A DNA stretch of 43,776 bases from CAZDIO01 sp964505555 (GTDB lineage Bacteria > Bdellovibrionota_C > UBA2361 > SZUA-149 > CAZDIO01), in the NCBI GenBank assembly GCA_964505555.1, contig CAZDIO010000084.1:1-43776 (forward strand). The letters run 5' to 3'. The notes beneath the pieces were generated by a model. It saw nothing but the letters and a program-made list of their open reading frames with translations, made no database searches and had not been told where the DNA came from. Positions 23,274 through 30,993 of this stretch are shown piece after piece (positions within the stretch are counted from its first letter, which is position 1; each line of letters opens with the position of its first letter). Made by a program: the position numbers and the translations under genes.

Positions 23274-26200
23274 ATGTTTGAACGCCTTATTCGGTTTGCT
23301 ATCAGTCATCGCTGGTTTGTAATGCTTCTTACAGCAGTAATGGTGGTTGTTGGTATTTTTAACTATCAAAGACTCCCCATTGATGCTGTTCCCGATATTA
23401 CCAATGTTCAGGTACAGGTTAACACCGAGGCTCCAGGGTACACTCCGCTTGAGGTTGAAAGCAGGTTAACATTTCCCATTGAGAATGCTCTTTCGGGACT
23501 TCCCTTACTTGAGTATACCCGCTCACTTTCACGTTATGGTCTTTCGCAAGTTACGGTTGTTTTTAAAGATGGAACAGATATTTACTTTGCAAGACAGCTT
23601 ATTTCAGAGCGCCTTCTAGAGGTAAGAGAAAAGCTTCCTCAAGGAATCTCCCCAGCGATGGGTCCAATTGCAACGGGGCTTGGGGAGATCTTTATGTATA
23701 CTGTTGATAACGATGTAAACACCCCGGATGTTGAGCGCTTCTCCCCAACAGACTTACGTACCGCTCAGGATTGGGTGGTGAGACCCCAGTTACGTAACGT
23801 CCCTGGTGTTGTCGAGGTAAACTCTATTGGTGGGTTTGAAAAACAGTTTCATGTTACACCGAGACTTAATCATCTTCTTGCGCTTGGTCTTACCCTCCAT
23901 GATCTGGTTGAAGTTATTGCACAGAATAATTCTAATGTTGGTGCGGGATATATAGAGAAAAATGGAGAGCAGTACCTCGTTCGAGCCCCTGGTCAGGTAA
24001 CAAGTATCAACGAGATCGAAGGACTTGTTGTTACCGCACGAGAGGGAAAGCCGATCTATATCCGAGATATTGCTGATGTCGAAGTGGGGGAGGAGCTTCG
24101 AACGGGCGCTGCGACCGAAGATGGGAGAGAGGTCGTGTTGGGTACGGTCTTTATGCTCATGGGAGAAAATAGCCAAACGGTATCAAACCGGGTAGCAGAA
24201 AAGATGAAAGAGGTTAACCGTTCACTTCCAAAGGGGATGGTGGCAAAAACCGTGTATGACCGCACCACTCTTGTTGATAAAACCATTCATACGGTTGGAA
24301 AAAACCTCTTTGAAGGAGCACTTCTTGTCATTGGAGTTCTTTTTTTCTTTCTTGGAAACGTTCGAGCGGCACTGATTACTGCTCTTGTCATTCCACTTTC
24401 GATGCTTTTTACGATAACAGGAATGGTGACGACCAAAGTGAGTGCGAACCTGATGAGTCTTGGGGCGTTAGATTTTGGGCTGATCGTCGATGGATCGGTA
24501 ATTATTGTAGAAAATTGCATCCGAAGGCTTGCAGAAGAGCAAAAGCGTCATGGGCGCCTCCTCTCCATTCAGGAACGCTTTGTGCTTGTATTTGAAGCAG
24601 CAAAAGAAGTACGACAGGCGACGATGTATGGCGAATTAATCATCATGGTGGTTTATCTGCCGATCTTTGCCCTGGCTGGAATTGAAGGAAAAATGTTTCA
24701 TCCGATGGCGATGACGGTGGTGATCGCTCTTTTTGGAGCCATGGTTCTTTCTGTGACGTTTGTTCCTGCGGCGGTGGCGATCTTTCTTTCTGGAAAGATT
24801 AACGAAAAAGAAGGAGCAGTTATTCAATACTTAAAAAATCTTTACCTTCGTGCGTTATCTCTCTCTCTCGGAAGGCCTCTGCTGACACTTTTACTTGCGG
24901 TGGGAGTTTTTGTAATGAGCTTACTGGTAGGAACTCGGCTTGGAACAGAGTTCATACCGAGTCTTGATGAAGGAGATATTGCCCTTCATGCTTTAAGAAT
25001 TCCGGGTACCGCTCTTTCTCAAGCAGTGGAGATGCAGCGTGCTCTTGAAGAGCGAATTCAAAAATTTCCAGAAGTTTCTCATACCTTTACAAAGATCGGC
25101 ACAGCCGAGATCGCTACGGACCCTATGCCGCCAAGTGTTGCTGATGGATTTGTGATCCTCAAGCCTCGTCATCAGTGGCCAGATCCCCGTCGCCCAAAAG
25201 AAGAGCTTGTGAGTGAAATCGAGGAGGCTGTTCAGGATATCCCTGGGAATAATTATGAATTTACACAACCTATCGAAATGCGCTTCAATGAGCTTATTGC
25301 CGGGGTTCGAAGTGATGTTGCAGTGAAGGTGTTTGGTGACGATATGGAAGTGCTCCTTCAAAAAGGAGAGGAGATCTCGAAGATTTTAGAAGATATTCCG
25401 GGAGCAGCTGATGTGAAAGTAGAGCAAGTTACGGGATTGCCGATGCTCAGTGTGAAGTTTGATCGGAGTAAGCTCGCTCGCTTTGGCGTTAACATTGCCG
25501 AAGCACAGGAGGTAATTGCCACGGCGATTGGTGGGAAAAACGCCGGAGAGCTTTTTGATGGTGATAAACGCTTTCAAATTGTTGTTCGTCTTCCAGAGAA
25601 GATCCGTTCTGATATTGATGCTCTATCAAGCCTCCCCATTCCGCTTCCTGAACCATTGGGTGAGAGTAGTTCAAAAACTGTCTCACTCATCCATAAAGAC
25701 GAACCACTTCGCTCCTTTGTCCCTCTCTCGAGTGTGGCTGAAATTGCGCTTATAAAAGGACCCAATCAAATAAGTAGAGAGAATGGCAAGAGACGAGTTG
25801 TTGTTACGGCAAATGTTCGAGGGCGAGATCTCGGGGGCTTTGTTTCAGAGGGAGAAGAACTTTTACGTCACAAGCTCTCTCTTCCTGCTGGTTATTGGAC
25901 AACATGGGGTGGTCAATTTGAACATCTTATTTCAGCCCGAAAGAGGCTGCTCGTTATTGTTCCGGTAGCTCTTAGTCTCATTATGATGTTTCTTTTTTAT
26001 ACCTTTAAGAGTTTTCGTTATGCATTGATCGTATTTTCTGGAGTTCCACTTGCACTCTCAGGTGGGGTTTTTGCACTTTTTCTCCGTGGCATTCCACTTT
26101 CTGTTTCAGCCGCAATTGGCTTCATCGCACTCTCGGGAGTAGCTGTTTTAAACGGGCTTGTGATGCTCTCGTTTATTAAGAAGCTTCGTGAGGAGGGGAT

Positions 26201-26441
26201 GCCTTTTATTGAAGCGATTACCGTAGGTTCGATGACGAGACTTCGACCGGTGCTGATGACCGCTCTTGTTGCTTCTCTTGGATTTGTTCCGATGGCGATT
26301 GCTACGGGAGCAGGAGCTGAGGTGCAGCGGCCTCTGGCAACCGTTGTCATCGGTGGGATACTCTCATCGACTGTATTAACACTTTTTGTTCTCCCTGCCT
26401 TATACCGGCTCTTTCATCAGCAGAGTGAAGTCAAAGAATAG
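23274..26441 (+). CDS. czcA: Heavy-metal efflux RND pump (CzcA-like, HME family)
   Basis: The complete 1055-aa inner-membrane proton/metal antiporter has 12 membrane helices and two large periplasmic loops. Family landmarks include the N-terminal FPIENALSGLP and YTRSLSRYGLSQVTVVF region, the HME signature in TM4 LDFGLIVDGSVIIVEN (about 399-414, DFGxxVDGxxxxxEN, associated with Zn/Co/Cd-exporting HME1-type pumps rather than the NAIGxxVD of CusA copper/silver pumps), GTEFIPSLDEGDIALHALRIPGT at the start of the second half, and the C-terminal GFVPMAIATGAGAEVQRPLA. No truncation or missing half is visible. With the upstream channel, adaptor and His-rich protein it forms a complete Czc-type efflux system for Zn2+, Co2+ or Cd2+. 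Substrate choice is inferred from TM4. The operon has no adjacent CzcRS regulator. Confidence 0.96.
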   Translation: MFERLIRFAISHRWFVMLLTAVMVVVGIFNYQRLPIDAVPDITNVQVQVNTEAPGYTPLEVESRLTFPIENALSGLPLLEYTRSLSRYGLSQVTVVFKDGTDIYFARQLISERLLEVREKLPQGISPAMGPIATGLGEIFMYTVDNDVNTPDVERFSPTDLRTAQDWVVRPQLRNVPGVVEVNSIGGFEKQFHVTPRLNHLLALGLTLHDLVEVIAQNNSNVGAGYIEKNGEQYLVRAPGQVTSINEIEGLVVTAREGKPIYIRDIADVEVGEELRTGAATEDGREVVLGTVFMLMGENSQTVSNRVAEKMKEVNRSLPKGMVAKTVYDRTTLVDKTIHTVGKNLFEGALLVIGVLFFFLGNVRAALITALVIPLSMLFTITGMVTTKVSANLMSLGALDFGLIVDGSVIIVENCIRRLAEEQKRHGRLLSIQERFVLVFEAAKEVRQATMYGELIIMVVYLPIFALAGIEGKMFHPMAMTVVIALFGAMVLSVTFVPAAVAIFLSGKINEKEGAVIQYLKNLYLRALSLSLGRPLLTLLLAVGVFVMSLLVGTRLGTEFIPSLDEGDIALHALRIPGTALSQAVEMQRALEERIQKFPEVSHTFTKIGTAEIATDPMPPSVADGFVILKPRHQWPDPRRPKEELVSEIEEAVQDIPGNNYEFTQPIEMRFNELIAGVRSDVAVKVFGDDMEVLLQKGEEISKILEDIPGAADVKVEQVTGLPMLSVKFDRSKLARFGVNIAEAQEVIATAIGGKNAGELFDGDKRFQIVVRLPEKIRSDIDALSSLPIPLPEPLGESSSKTVSLIHKDEPLRSFVPLSSVAEIALIKGPNQISRENGKRRVVVTANVRGRDLGGFVSEGEELLRHKLSLPAGYWTTWGGQFEHLISARKRLLVIVPVALSLIMMFLFYTFKSFRYALIVFSGVPLALSGGVFALFLRGIPLSVSAAIGFIALSGVAVLNGLVMLSFIKKLREEGMPFIEAITVGSMTRLRPVLMTALVASLGFVPMAIATGAGAEVQRPLATVVIGGILSSTVLTLFVLPALYRLFHQQSEVKE

Positions 26442-26523
26442 AAAGAGAGCAGGAGTTTGCTTCACCTGAAGTGCTTTGGCTTTGATGATCGCTCCAGTTT
26501 TAGGCAAATAATCAGATCATCAA

Positions 26524-26583
26524 AAAAATCTTTAAAAATCGGCCTAGAATGATCATTCGTTCTGGAGATTTTTCTAGATTTTT
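26524..26583 (+). terminator. AT-rich long hairpin after the czc operon
   Basis: AAAAATC occurs twice (26524-26530, 26534-26540), followed by AGAA (26546-26549). The complementary TTCT, GATTTTT and GATTTTT follow at 26560-26563, 26567-26573 and 26577-26583. They fold into a long interrupted stem ending in a T-run, 80 nt past the czcA stop. A terminator role is likely but the stem has internal loops. Confidence 0.5.
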
Positions 26584-26733
26584 AAATTGTTGGTGTTAGG
26601 CTCAGCCGTAATGAAGTTCTGTTGGAACTGGTTTTATCAGGGTTTTATTGAATCGAGAGAGAAACAAAGAAACAGACAAAGAGTTTTAAAGAAGTTGTTC
26701 TGAGTCTGTAAGTTCGATGGGAGATGAGATTGT

Positions 26734-27138
26734 ATGGCCGATTATTTAGCTGACACACTTTCAAATCTGATAGAGCCAGATGTTATGTTACCAAGCCAGT
26801 TCTTCTCTACCGAAGAAGCTGGGGTTCGTGGGGGGGAGAGAAAATTGATGGCAGCCCTCTTATCTGATGGCATTGAAGCCTATATTGCACAAGCAACTGT
26901 GCCTAAGGTAAAACGTCGAGCAAATGCTTACGATGCTTGCGAATGGGTAGATACAAGAGACCACTCGTATGTGTTTAGTTTTGACGTAGTCTGTGAGTCT
27001 CTGGGGATTAATCCTGAGTATCTTCGCTTAGGGCTTAACCGCTACGTGGAAGCGGCATGTGGCAGCTCGAAAGACACCAACGGGGAGCCTCGAGTTCCAG
27101 TGCTTGCATGGAAGAAGATACGCAGACCAAGAAAATAG
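26734..27138 (+). CDS. Conserved-looking hypothetical protein
   Basis: The 134-aa soluble protein has no signal peptide. The visible order is an N-terminal variable part, GGERKLMAALLSDGIEAYI (about 36-54), a basic turn with ANAYDACEWVDTRDHSYVFSFDVVCESLGINPEYLRLGLNRYV (about 67-109), and a basic C-terminus. A W-x(n)-FSFDxVCExLGIxPEYLRxGL pattern like this recurs in small uncharacterised deltaproteobacterial proteins (from memory, not checked). The C-terminal half could be a small helix-turn-helix, since FSFDVVCESLGINPEYLRLGL has HTH-like spacing. The start is supported by GGGAGATGAG upstream. It is followed by a repeat/hairpin element. Function unknown. Confidence 0.75.
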   Translation: MADYLADTLSNLIEPDVMLPSQFFSTEEAGVRGGERKLMAALLSDGIEAYIAQATVPKVKRRANAYDACEWVDTRDHSYVFSFDVVCESLGINPEYLRLGLNRYVEAACGSSKDTNGEPRVPVLAWKKIRRPRK

Positions 27139-27159
27139 CTAGTTTTTTAAGAGACAATC

Positions 27160-27230
27160 GTTCTATTCCTGTCCTGTCGTTGCGAGTCGGGAGGCCCGGC
27201 CGCCGGGCTCAGCGACAGGCGTTAAAGAAC
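27160..27230. repeat. MITE-like hairpin element with CTGTCGTTGCGAG core, copy 4
   Basis: The outer arms GTTCT (27160-27164) and AGAAC (27226-27230), middle arms CCTGTCG (27173-27179) and CGACAGG (27213-27219), and inner GC-rich arms GCCCG/CGGGC (27194-27208) make a layered hairpin. The core CTGTCGTTGCGAG matches the other copies, but the centre has been replaced by a GC-rich palindrome. It lies 3' of both convergent flanking genes and could terminate them. Confidence 0.6.
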
Positions 27231-27232
27231 CC

Positions 27233-27499
27233 TTACCGAAGAGGCTCAGCGTCAACCTTTACGGCGGTGATCTTTTCTAGATGGGTAATTGGGCGGCTGA
27301 AGATAATAATTCGTTGCTCATTAACCTGCGCGTTAAAAAAATCAAACGCTTCGTTTGTGGCCACCATTAAGACGAGCTCGCTTCCTTCGAGGCCAACATC
27401 CACTACTGATTTTGCTTGTTCTAAGATACTGTATTGAAGCTTCTCCTCAAAAGCACCGAGGAGGTCCTTCCAGATTTGTGATGCTTTGTCACTTGTCAT
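27233..27499 (-). CDS. Small protein resembling DnaA domain I / DnaX C-terminal domain
   Basis: The 88-aa soluble protein has an opening (SDKASQIWKDLLGAFEEKLQYSI) followed by a hydrophobic beta strand (ELVLMVATNEAFDFFNAQV) and a further helix-strand. This matches the order and hydrophobic pattern of DnaA domain I (W...L..LE..L......L.L.APN.F...W) and of the related C-terminal domain of DnaX tau. The rest of either protein is absent, so this is a stand-alone version of an oligomerisation/partner-binding module. It might modulate replication initiation or clamp loading. The resemblance is by eye and uncertain. The ribosome site is weak. Confidence 0.6.
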   Translation of the reverse strand: MTSDKASQIWKDLLGAFEEKLQYSILEQAKSVVDVGLEGSELVLMVATNEAFDFFNAQVNEQRIIIFSRPITHLEKITAVKVDAEPLR

Positions 27500-27769
27500 G
27501 GTGATGCTTCTACTTTTTCTTACTTTCTATGACGAAAACAGTAATCATTTTCGTAAGCAACCGGAGACACGACTCACTACAGAGATAGAAGGAGTATCGT
27601 CATAAAATCCTCTCTTCATGACCAAATTGTAGCCACGGTTCCTTATTTTGGCTAGTTTTTATTATATTGCTAATAAGCAATACTCACTCTTTAATTGGAC
27701 TTGTTAAGCTAAATAAAGCAAAGATTATCATAAACTATCAGGTAAATGACCTAATCGATTGATCTCAGT
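27500..27769. other. Upstream region of the orphan metal ABC operon
   Basis: A 270-nt AT-rich region without a gene, divergent between the small DnaA-domain-I-like gene and the permease gene. The notable content is the interrupted palindrome at 27665-27682 (separate entry). No convincing -35/-10 pair was found. Confidence 0.4.
27665..27682. promoter_or_regulatory. Palindrome TATTGCT-N4-AGCAATA, candidate metal-regulator operator
   Basis: This 18-bp site has 7-bp arms and a 4-bp centre, the same geometry as the two MntR-type operators at 39636 and 39666. It is in the promoter region of the orphan metal permease/ATPase genes, 88 nt before the start codon. The arms differ from ATGTAGC, so a different regulator (Zur, Fur or DtxR family) is as likely. 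Confidence 0.4.
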
Positions 27770-28612
27770 ATGGATTGGACAGGAATTTTAGACGTAAATT
27801 TTGGAAGACAAGCGTTGCTTGCAGGTGTCCTTGTGGGGTTTACCTGTGGGGTTTTAAGTGTCTTTGTGGTTCTCCAACGGCTCTCTTTTGTAGGAGTGGG
27901 GATTTCGCATGGAACGTTGTGTGGAGTAAGTATCGGAATTCTTGCAGGGATTGATCCGCTCATTACTGCGGCCGTTTTTTCAATCATCCTCGCCTGGTTT
28001 ATTGCGTGGCTCCATCAGTGTTATCGCGTACCTCAAGATACTGCGGTGGGGATCGTTTTTCCTGTAGCGATGGGACTTGGGATAGTTTTGATTGCACTTG
28101 CGCCAGGATATCAACAAGACCTTCTTGGCTACCTGGTGGGGAGTTTAGTTGCGGTGGGTCCAAAGGAGGTAGCGATTCTTAGTGCAGTAGCACTCTTTAC
28201 CTTACTGCTTATTGTTCTCTATGGAAGGGAATTAACGACGATCTGTTTTCAAGAAGAAGTTGCACAGGTGGATGGCTACCGTACAAAGTTCATGTCGTAC
28301 TTTTTACTAACATTACTTGCTATCGTTATTGTTATTTCTGTTCGAATTGTCGGTATTATTCTTGTTAGTGCGCTACTTGTTATCCCTGCATCAACGACCT
28401 TTCTCATTCGTATCGGGATACTTAAGCAACCACTCGTTGCAGGGTTTCTTGGAGCACTCCTTTGTACGGTAGGGTTATTTCTTTCATACGGCCTCGATGT
28501 TCCTCCTGGTGCCTCGATTGTTGTTCTCTCTGGAGTGGTTTTTGCGCTCGTGGCATTCTTCTGGTCTCTAACCGCTTGGCGTGCAAAAAATACCTCGTTA
28601 AGGGCAAAGTAG
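27770..28612 (+). CDS. ABC-3 family metal permease (ZnuB/MntB-like)
   Basis: The 280-aa polytopic protein has about eight to nine membrane segments and matches the zinc/manganese/iron ABC-3 permease family in length and landmarks: ALLAGVLVGFTCGVLSVFVVLQRLSFVGVGISHGTLCGV (about 15-53), the GYLVGSLVAVGPKEV coupling region and VRIVGIILVSALLVIPASTTFL near the C-terminus (VGxxLVxALLxxPAxxA motif). It should form the channel of an importer. The ATPase gene begins 14 nt after the stop, but no binding-protein gene is present. It may borrow the binding protein encoded at 39728 or one elsewhere. The metal is unknown. No clear ribosome site precedes the ATG. Confidence 0.9.
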   Translation: MDWTGILDVNFGRQALLAGVLVGFTCGVLSVFVVLQRLSFVGVGISHGTLCGVSIGILAGIDPLITAAVFSIILAWFIAWLHQCYRVPQDTAVGIVFPVAMGLGIVLIALAPGYQQDLLGYLVGSLVAVGPKEVAILSAVALFTLLLIVLYGRELTTICFQEEVAQVDGYRTKFMSYFLLTLLAIVIVISVRIVGIILVSALLVIPASTTFLIRIGILKQPLVAGFLGALLCTVGLFLSYGLDVPPGASIVVLSGVVFALVAFFWSLTAWRAKNTSLRAK

Positions 28613-28626
28613 GGGGAGTGGAACAG

Positions 28627-29385
28627 GTGGACGAGGAATATATAAAGGTTTCTAAGGTGAGTTATTCCTATACGGATACGCCCACTCTTCTTGATGTGAG
28701 TTTTGTTGTTCAGAAAAATACCCTTGTCGGACTTGTGGGTCCAAATGGGAGTGGGAAAACAACACTTCTTAAGCTCATGTTGGGACTTCTTCCTCTCAAT
28801 CACGGCCAGATCTCATTACTTGGAGTGCCGGTGCAGAAGCTTCATTCAATACGAAATCAAATTGGTTACGTTCCGCAAAATACCCGGGTAGCAAAGGGGA
28901 TTCCTGTCACTGTTACGGAAATGGTGAAGATGGCTCGGTATAAAATTGTTGGGCCGCTCCGTTTCCTGACAAAAGAGGATCAACAGATCGTTGATTGGGC
29001 GATCGGTGCAGTAGAGCTTACACCGTATCGAAATGAGTTTGTCGGCAATTTAAGCGATGGCCTTCAACAGCGAGCAGCTATTGCTCGAGCGCTTGCAAAA
29101 AAACCAACATTACTCTGCATGGATGAGCCAGCAAGTTCGTTAGATGTTTCTACGAGACGACTTCTTTATTCTCTTCTGCGGATGCTTCGAGATGAGCACC
29201 ATCTTACGCAATTTATGGTTTCTCACGATCTGCAGCTTCTTGCTGAGCAAGCAGATAAACTTGTCTTAATTGATCACCACGTGATTGCCGATGGATGCCC
29301 AACGGAGGTACTTGCAAAGCACCAGTTTTCACGCCTTGAGGCGGAGTTTGCAGGGTGTAAGGATCATGATCACCGGGGAGGGTAG
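28627..29385 (+). CDS. ABC metal transporter ATPase (ZnuC/MntA-like), atypical signature
   Basis: The likely start is GTG 28627, because GGGGGAG (28612-28618) lies nine nt upstream; GTG 28618 is an alternative. The product is about 252 aa with Walker A GPNGSGKTT, Q-loop YVPQNTRVAKGIPVTVTEMV (typical of metal-import ATPases), Walker B LLCMDEPASSLDV and switch His VSHDLQLL. The signature reads NLSDGLQQRAAIARAL instead of the usual LSGGQ, with the second Gly changed to Asp. It is coupled to the upstream permease gene. A His/Asp-rich C-terminal end (CKDHDHRGG) could bind metal. Its own binding protein is missing from the operon. Confidence 0.9.
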   Translation: MDEEYIKVSKVSYSYTDTPTLLDVSFVVQKNTLVGLVGPNGSGKTTLLKLMLGLLPLNHGQISLLGVPVQKLHSIRNQIGYVPQNTRVAKGIPVTVTEMVKMARYKIVGPLRFLTKEDQQIVDWAIGAVELTPYRNEFVGNLSDGLQQRAAIARALAKKPTLLCMDEPASSLDVSTRRLLYSLLRMLRDEHHLTQFMVSHDLQLLAEQADKLVLIDHHVIADGCPTEVLAKHQFSRLEAEFAGCKDHDHRGG

Positions 29386-29403
29386 GGGCATTTTCACCCT
29401 CCC
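29376..29403. terminator. Possible bidirectional hairpin between convergent genes
   Basis: GGGAGGGT (29376-29383) pairs with ACCCTCCC (29396-29403), spanning the stop codon of the ATPase gene, with a 12-nt loop. No T-run follows on either strand, so it is only a weak terminator candidate. Confidence 0.3.
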
Positions 29404-29452
29404 AAACATTTACCTCAAAGGCACCCACACCCCAAGCGCTCACCTCCAACCC

Positions 29453-30493
29453 TCAATAAAACCGTCCCATAAACTCCTTCCCATAAACCTGTTCCGCAAC
29501 AAGCCGATTATGCGCCCCACAAAGAACTCTCAGATTCTGAAACGAATTACTCCCACCTCTCCCCCGAGGAGTAATATGATCAAGATGAAGTCCCTTAGTT
29601 GCATTACATTTAACTCCATCCTGGCTAACAAAGGTACATCGAAAGCCATCACGTACAATTACCTTATCCTTAATAGGTCTTGAGACGGAAACACGGCGGT
29701 GCTTCTTAGCAAGCTTAGCTCTGAGTACTTTCTTAGAAGCGAGCTTCTTCTTTCGAGCCTCACGTCTTTCCTCCCGCTTCTCAGGTGAGTGTCTCTCTAG
29801 ATAATCATCCATCAGGAGCTCAAGCACTTCTTCAAGAGTTGCCCCAGATTTAAGTCTCCCTGAAGCAAGACTCTTTACAGAATCAAGCTTCTCTTTAAAT
29901 GTCTTACTTCCTGAGAACTCAAACCGGTAACACTCTTCAAGTACTAACTGGGTACTTTTATTTCCCGAGATTTCTACTTGGGTCCGCTGCGGACCCAAGT
30001 ACTTTTCTGGGTTATTTATCTCTTCAGTCACTGAGTTCTCCTCAGCTACCTTCTGAACAACGATAGGAACGATCCGATCAAATCCCACACCTCTTGGTCT
30101 AAAATGCCCAGCAATCCATTCTACTTCTGCTCTAGATTTTCCCATTATCTGGGCAAGAATTGCTTCTTTATTTTTATTCGTAAGTACTGGAGCAATAATA
30201 GAGATAACTGTCAGAGAGAGCTCCTTTGAAAGAAGCTTCAGATGAACTTCTGGAAACTCAGAAACACATCGAGCAGCAGTAATTCTTCTTTTTGCAGCCG
30301 TCTCTGAATATCCTAACCCAGAAACAGCATAAGCAAACAACGAAGTATACCCCAAATCCCGATAGAGTCTTCTTCTATCAAGTTCTACAAGATGAAGAAC
30401 AATGTTTGCCGTAACTTCATTCTCTTCCTTTGTAAGTCTAACAAGTTTCTCAACAAGTACTTTATCTGAGAGTTTCTCTAACTGACGGTTCAT
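29453..30493 (-). CDS. HNH endonuclease-domain protein
   Basis: The 346-aa protein has an N-terminal helical region (about 1-190; LSDKVLVEKLVRLTKEENE, YRDLGYTSLFAYAVSGLGYSETAAKRRI). This is the kind of domain found ahead of HNH nucleases in multi-copy proteins of deltaproteobacteria and actinobacteria (DUF222-like). The charged linker (RHSPEKREERREARKKKLASKK) is followed by an HNH fold at about 283-335: VRDGFRCTF, a second Cys in VKCNAT, then LHLDHITPRGRGGSNSFQNLRVLCGAHNR with the H-N-H triad. It should be a metal-dependent nuclease, possibly spread as a selfish or phage/DNA-processing gene. The biological target is unknown. The start has AGGAG upstream. There are no restriction or CRISPR genes nearby. 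Confidence 0.9.
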   Translation of the reverse strand: MNRQLEKLSDKVLVEKLVRLTKEENEVTANIVLHLVELDRRRLYRDLGYTSLFAYAVSGLGYSETAAKRRITAARCVSEFPEVHLKLLSKELSLTVISIIAPVLTNKNKEAILAQIMGKSRAEVEWIAGHFRPRGVGFDRIVPIVVQKVAEENSVTEEINNPEKYLGPQRTQVEISGNKSTQLVLEECYRFEFSGSKTFKEKLDSVKSLASGRLKSGATLEEVLELLMDDYLERHSPEKREERREARKKKLASKKVLRAKLAKKHRRVSVSRPIKDKVIVRDGFRCTFVSQDGVKCNATKGLHLDHITPRGRGGSNSFQNLRVLCGAHNRLVAEQVYGKEFMGRFY

Positions 30494-30531
30494 ATTTTCT
30501 CCTTTTGTTAACTACCAAAGGAACTCTAACA

Positions 30532-30657
30532 TGGCAGTTTTTCGACGTGCGTAATCAGGTCACACCAAAAGAACTCACCCCGTTTATTTGCGCCGGCGTC
30601 AAAAAAGGCGGAGATCTTGTTTATGTAGATTACGAAGCTTTGGAGTGTGTTGTATGA
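30532..30657 (+). pseudogene. C-terminal remnant of an unidentified protein
   Basis: A frame without a start codon reads about 41 residues of well-formed protein (for example DVRNQVTPKELTPFICAG and KKGGDLVYVDYEALECVV) and ends in TGA at 30655-30657. The composition, with charged residues, beta-strand-like ends and no stop in 120 nt, looks like the tail of a real soluble protein whose 5' part has been lost. The HNH gene promoter now lies next to it. The family is not recognised. Confidence 0.35.
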
Positions 30658-30758
30658 ATCTGATATTTCGCTAACGAAAGAGTGCTCTAAAACTGTCAAG
30701 AGGAAAGAAAACTTTTTTAGAGATATTTTTATTTATTTGAAAGCCCGCCCCGCCTTCG

Positions 30759-30827
30759 TTTTCACACATATTCACAACACACCAGAGCTAATCGCAAGCG
30801 GCTCGTGGCTGTGAATATGTATGAAAA
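30759..30827. repeat. 18-bp inverted repeat with 33-nt loop
   Basis: TTTTCA-C-ACATATTCACA (30759-30776) pairs with TGTGAATATGT-A-TGAAAA (30810-30827), with one mismatch. The loop is GC-rich (CGCAAGCGGCTCG). It resembles an insertion-site or small hairpin element. No protein-coding partner is near. Confidence 0.75.
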
Positions 30828-30923
30828 ACCCCAACCCACCCGGGGAGTAGGTAGTGCGGATGCCTTTCGCCTCACCCTCACCTTAAAGTCCAAGAAGCAT
30901 TCGTGCTAGCTGTGCCGCCCCAT

Positions 30924-30954
30924 CGGAGAAATTCTGGCGTCAGAATTTCTTCCG
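30924..30954. repeat. Short hairpin CGGA-GAAATTCTG / CAGAATTTC-T-TCCG
   Basis: A 9-bp perfect stem (30928-30936 with 30941-30949), a GCGT loop and a 4-bp extension across one bulged T. It lies 40 nt beyond the stop of the minus-strand HDOD gene and may act as its 3' end, although no U-tract follows. Confidence 0.45.
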
Positions 30955-30993
30955 GCCATAAGAGCTCGAGCTTGATCCTAGTACTAAAGAAAA

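Larger units (their letters stand above)
30494..30993. other. 500-nt gene-free stretch with gene remnant and palindromes
   Basis: This contains an apparent coding remnant (30532-30657), an 18-bp imperfect inverted repeat around a 33-nt loop (30759-30827) and a short hairpin, GAAATTCTG/CAGAATTTC with GCGT loop (30928-30949). The composition changes to GC-rich at 30744-30760 and 30828-30860. No intact gene was found. The mixture suggests a scar of past insertion or deletion. Confidence 0.5.

Noticed and set aside
27500..27769. tRNA, riboswitch or small RNA in the AT-rich intergenic regions
   Set aside because: I saw no T-loop, anticodon-stem pattern, or yybP-ykoY-type or cobalamin-type conserved core in this or the other gaps. 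Only the palindrome is supported.
28276..28803. Minus-strand open frame across the orphan permease/ATPase junction
   Set aside because: It is a shadow of two strongly supported genes on the plus strand.
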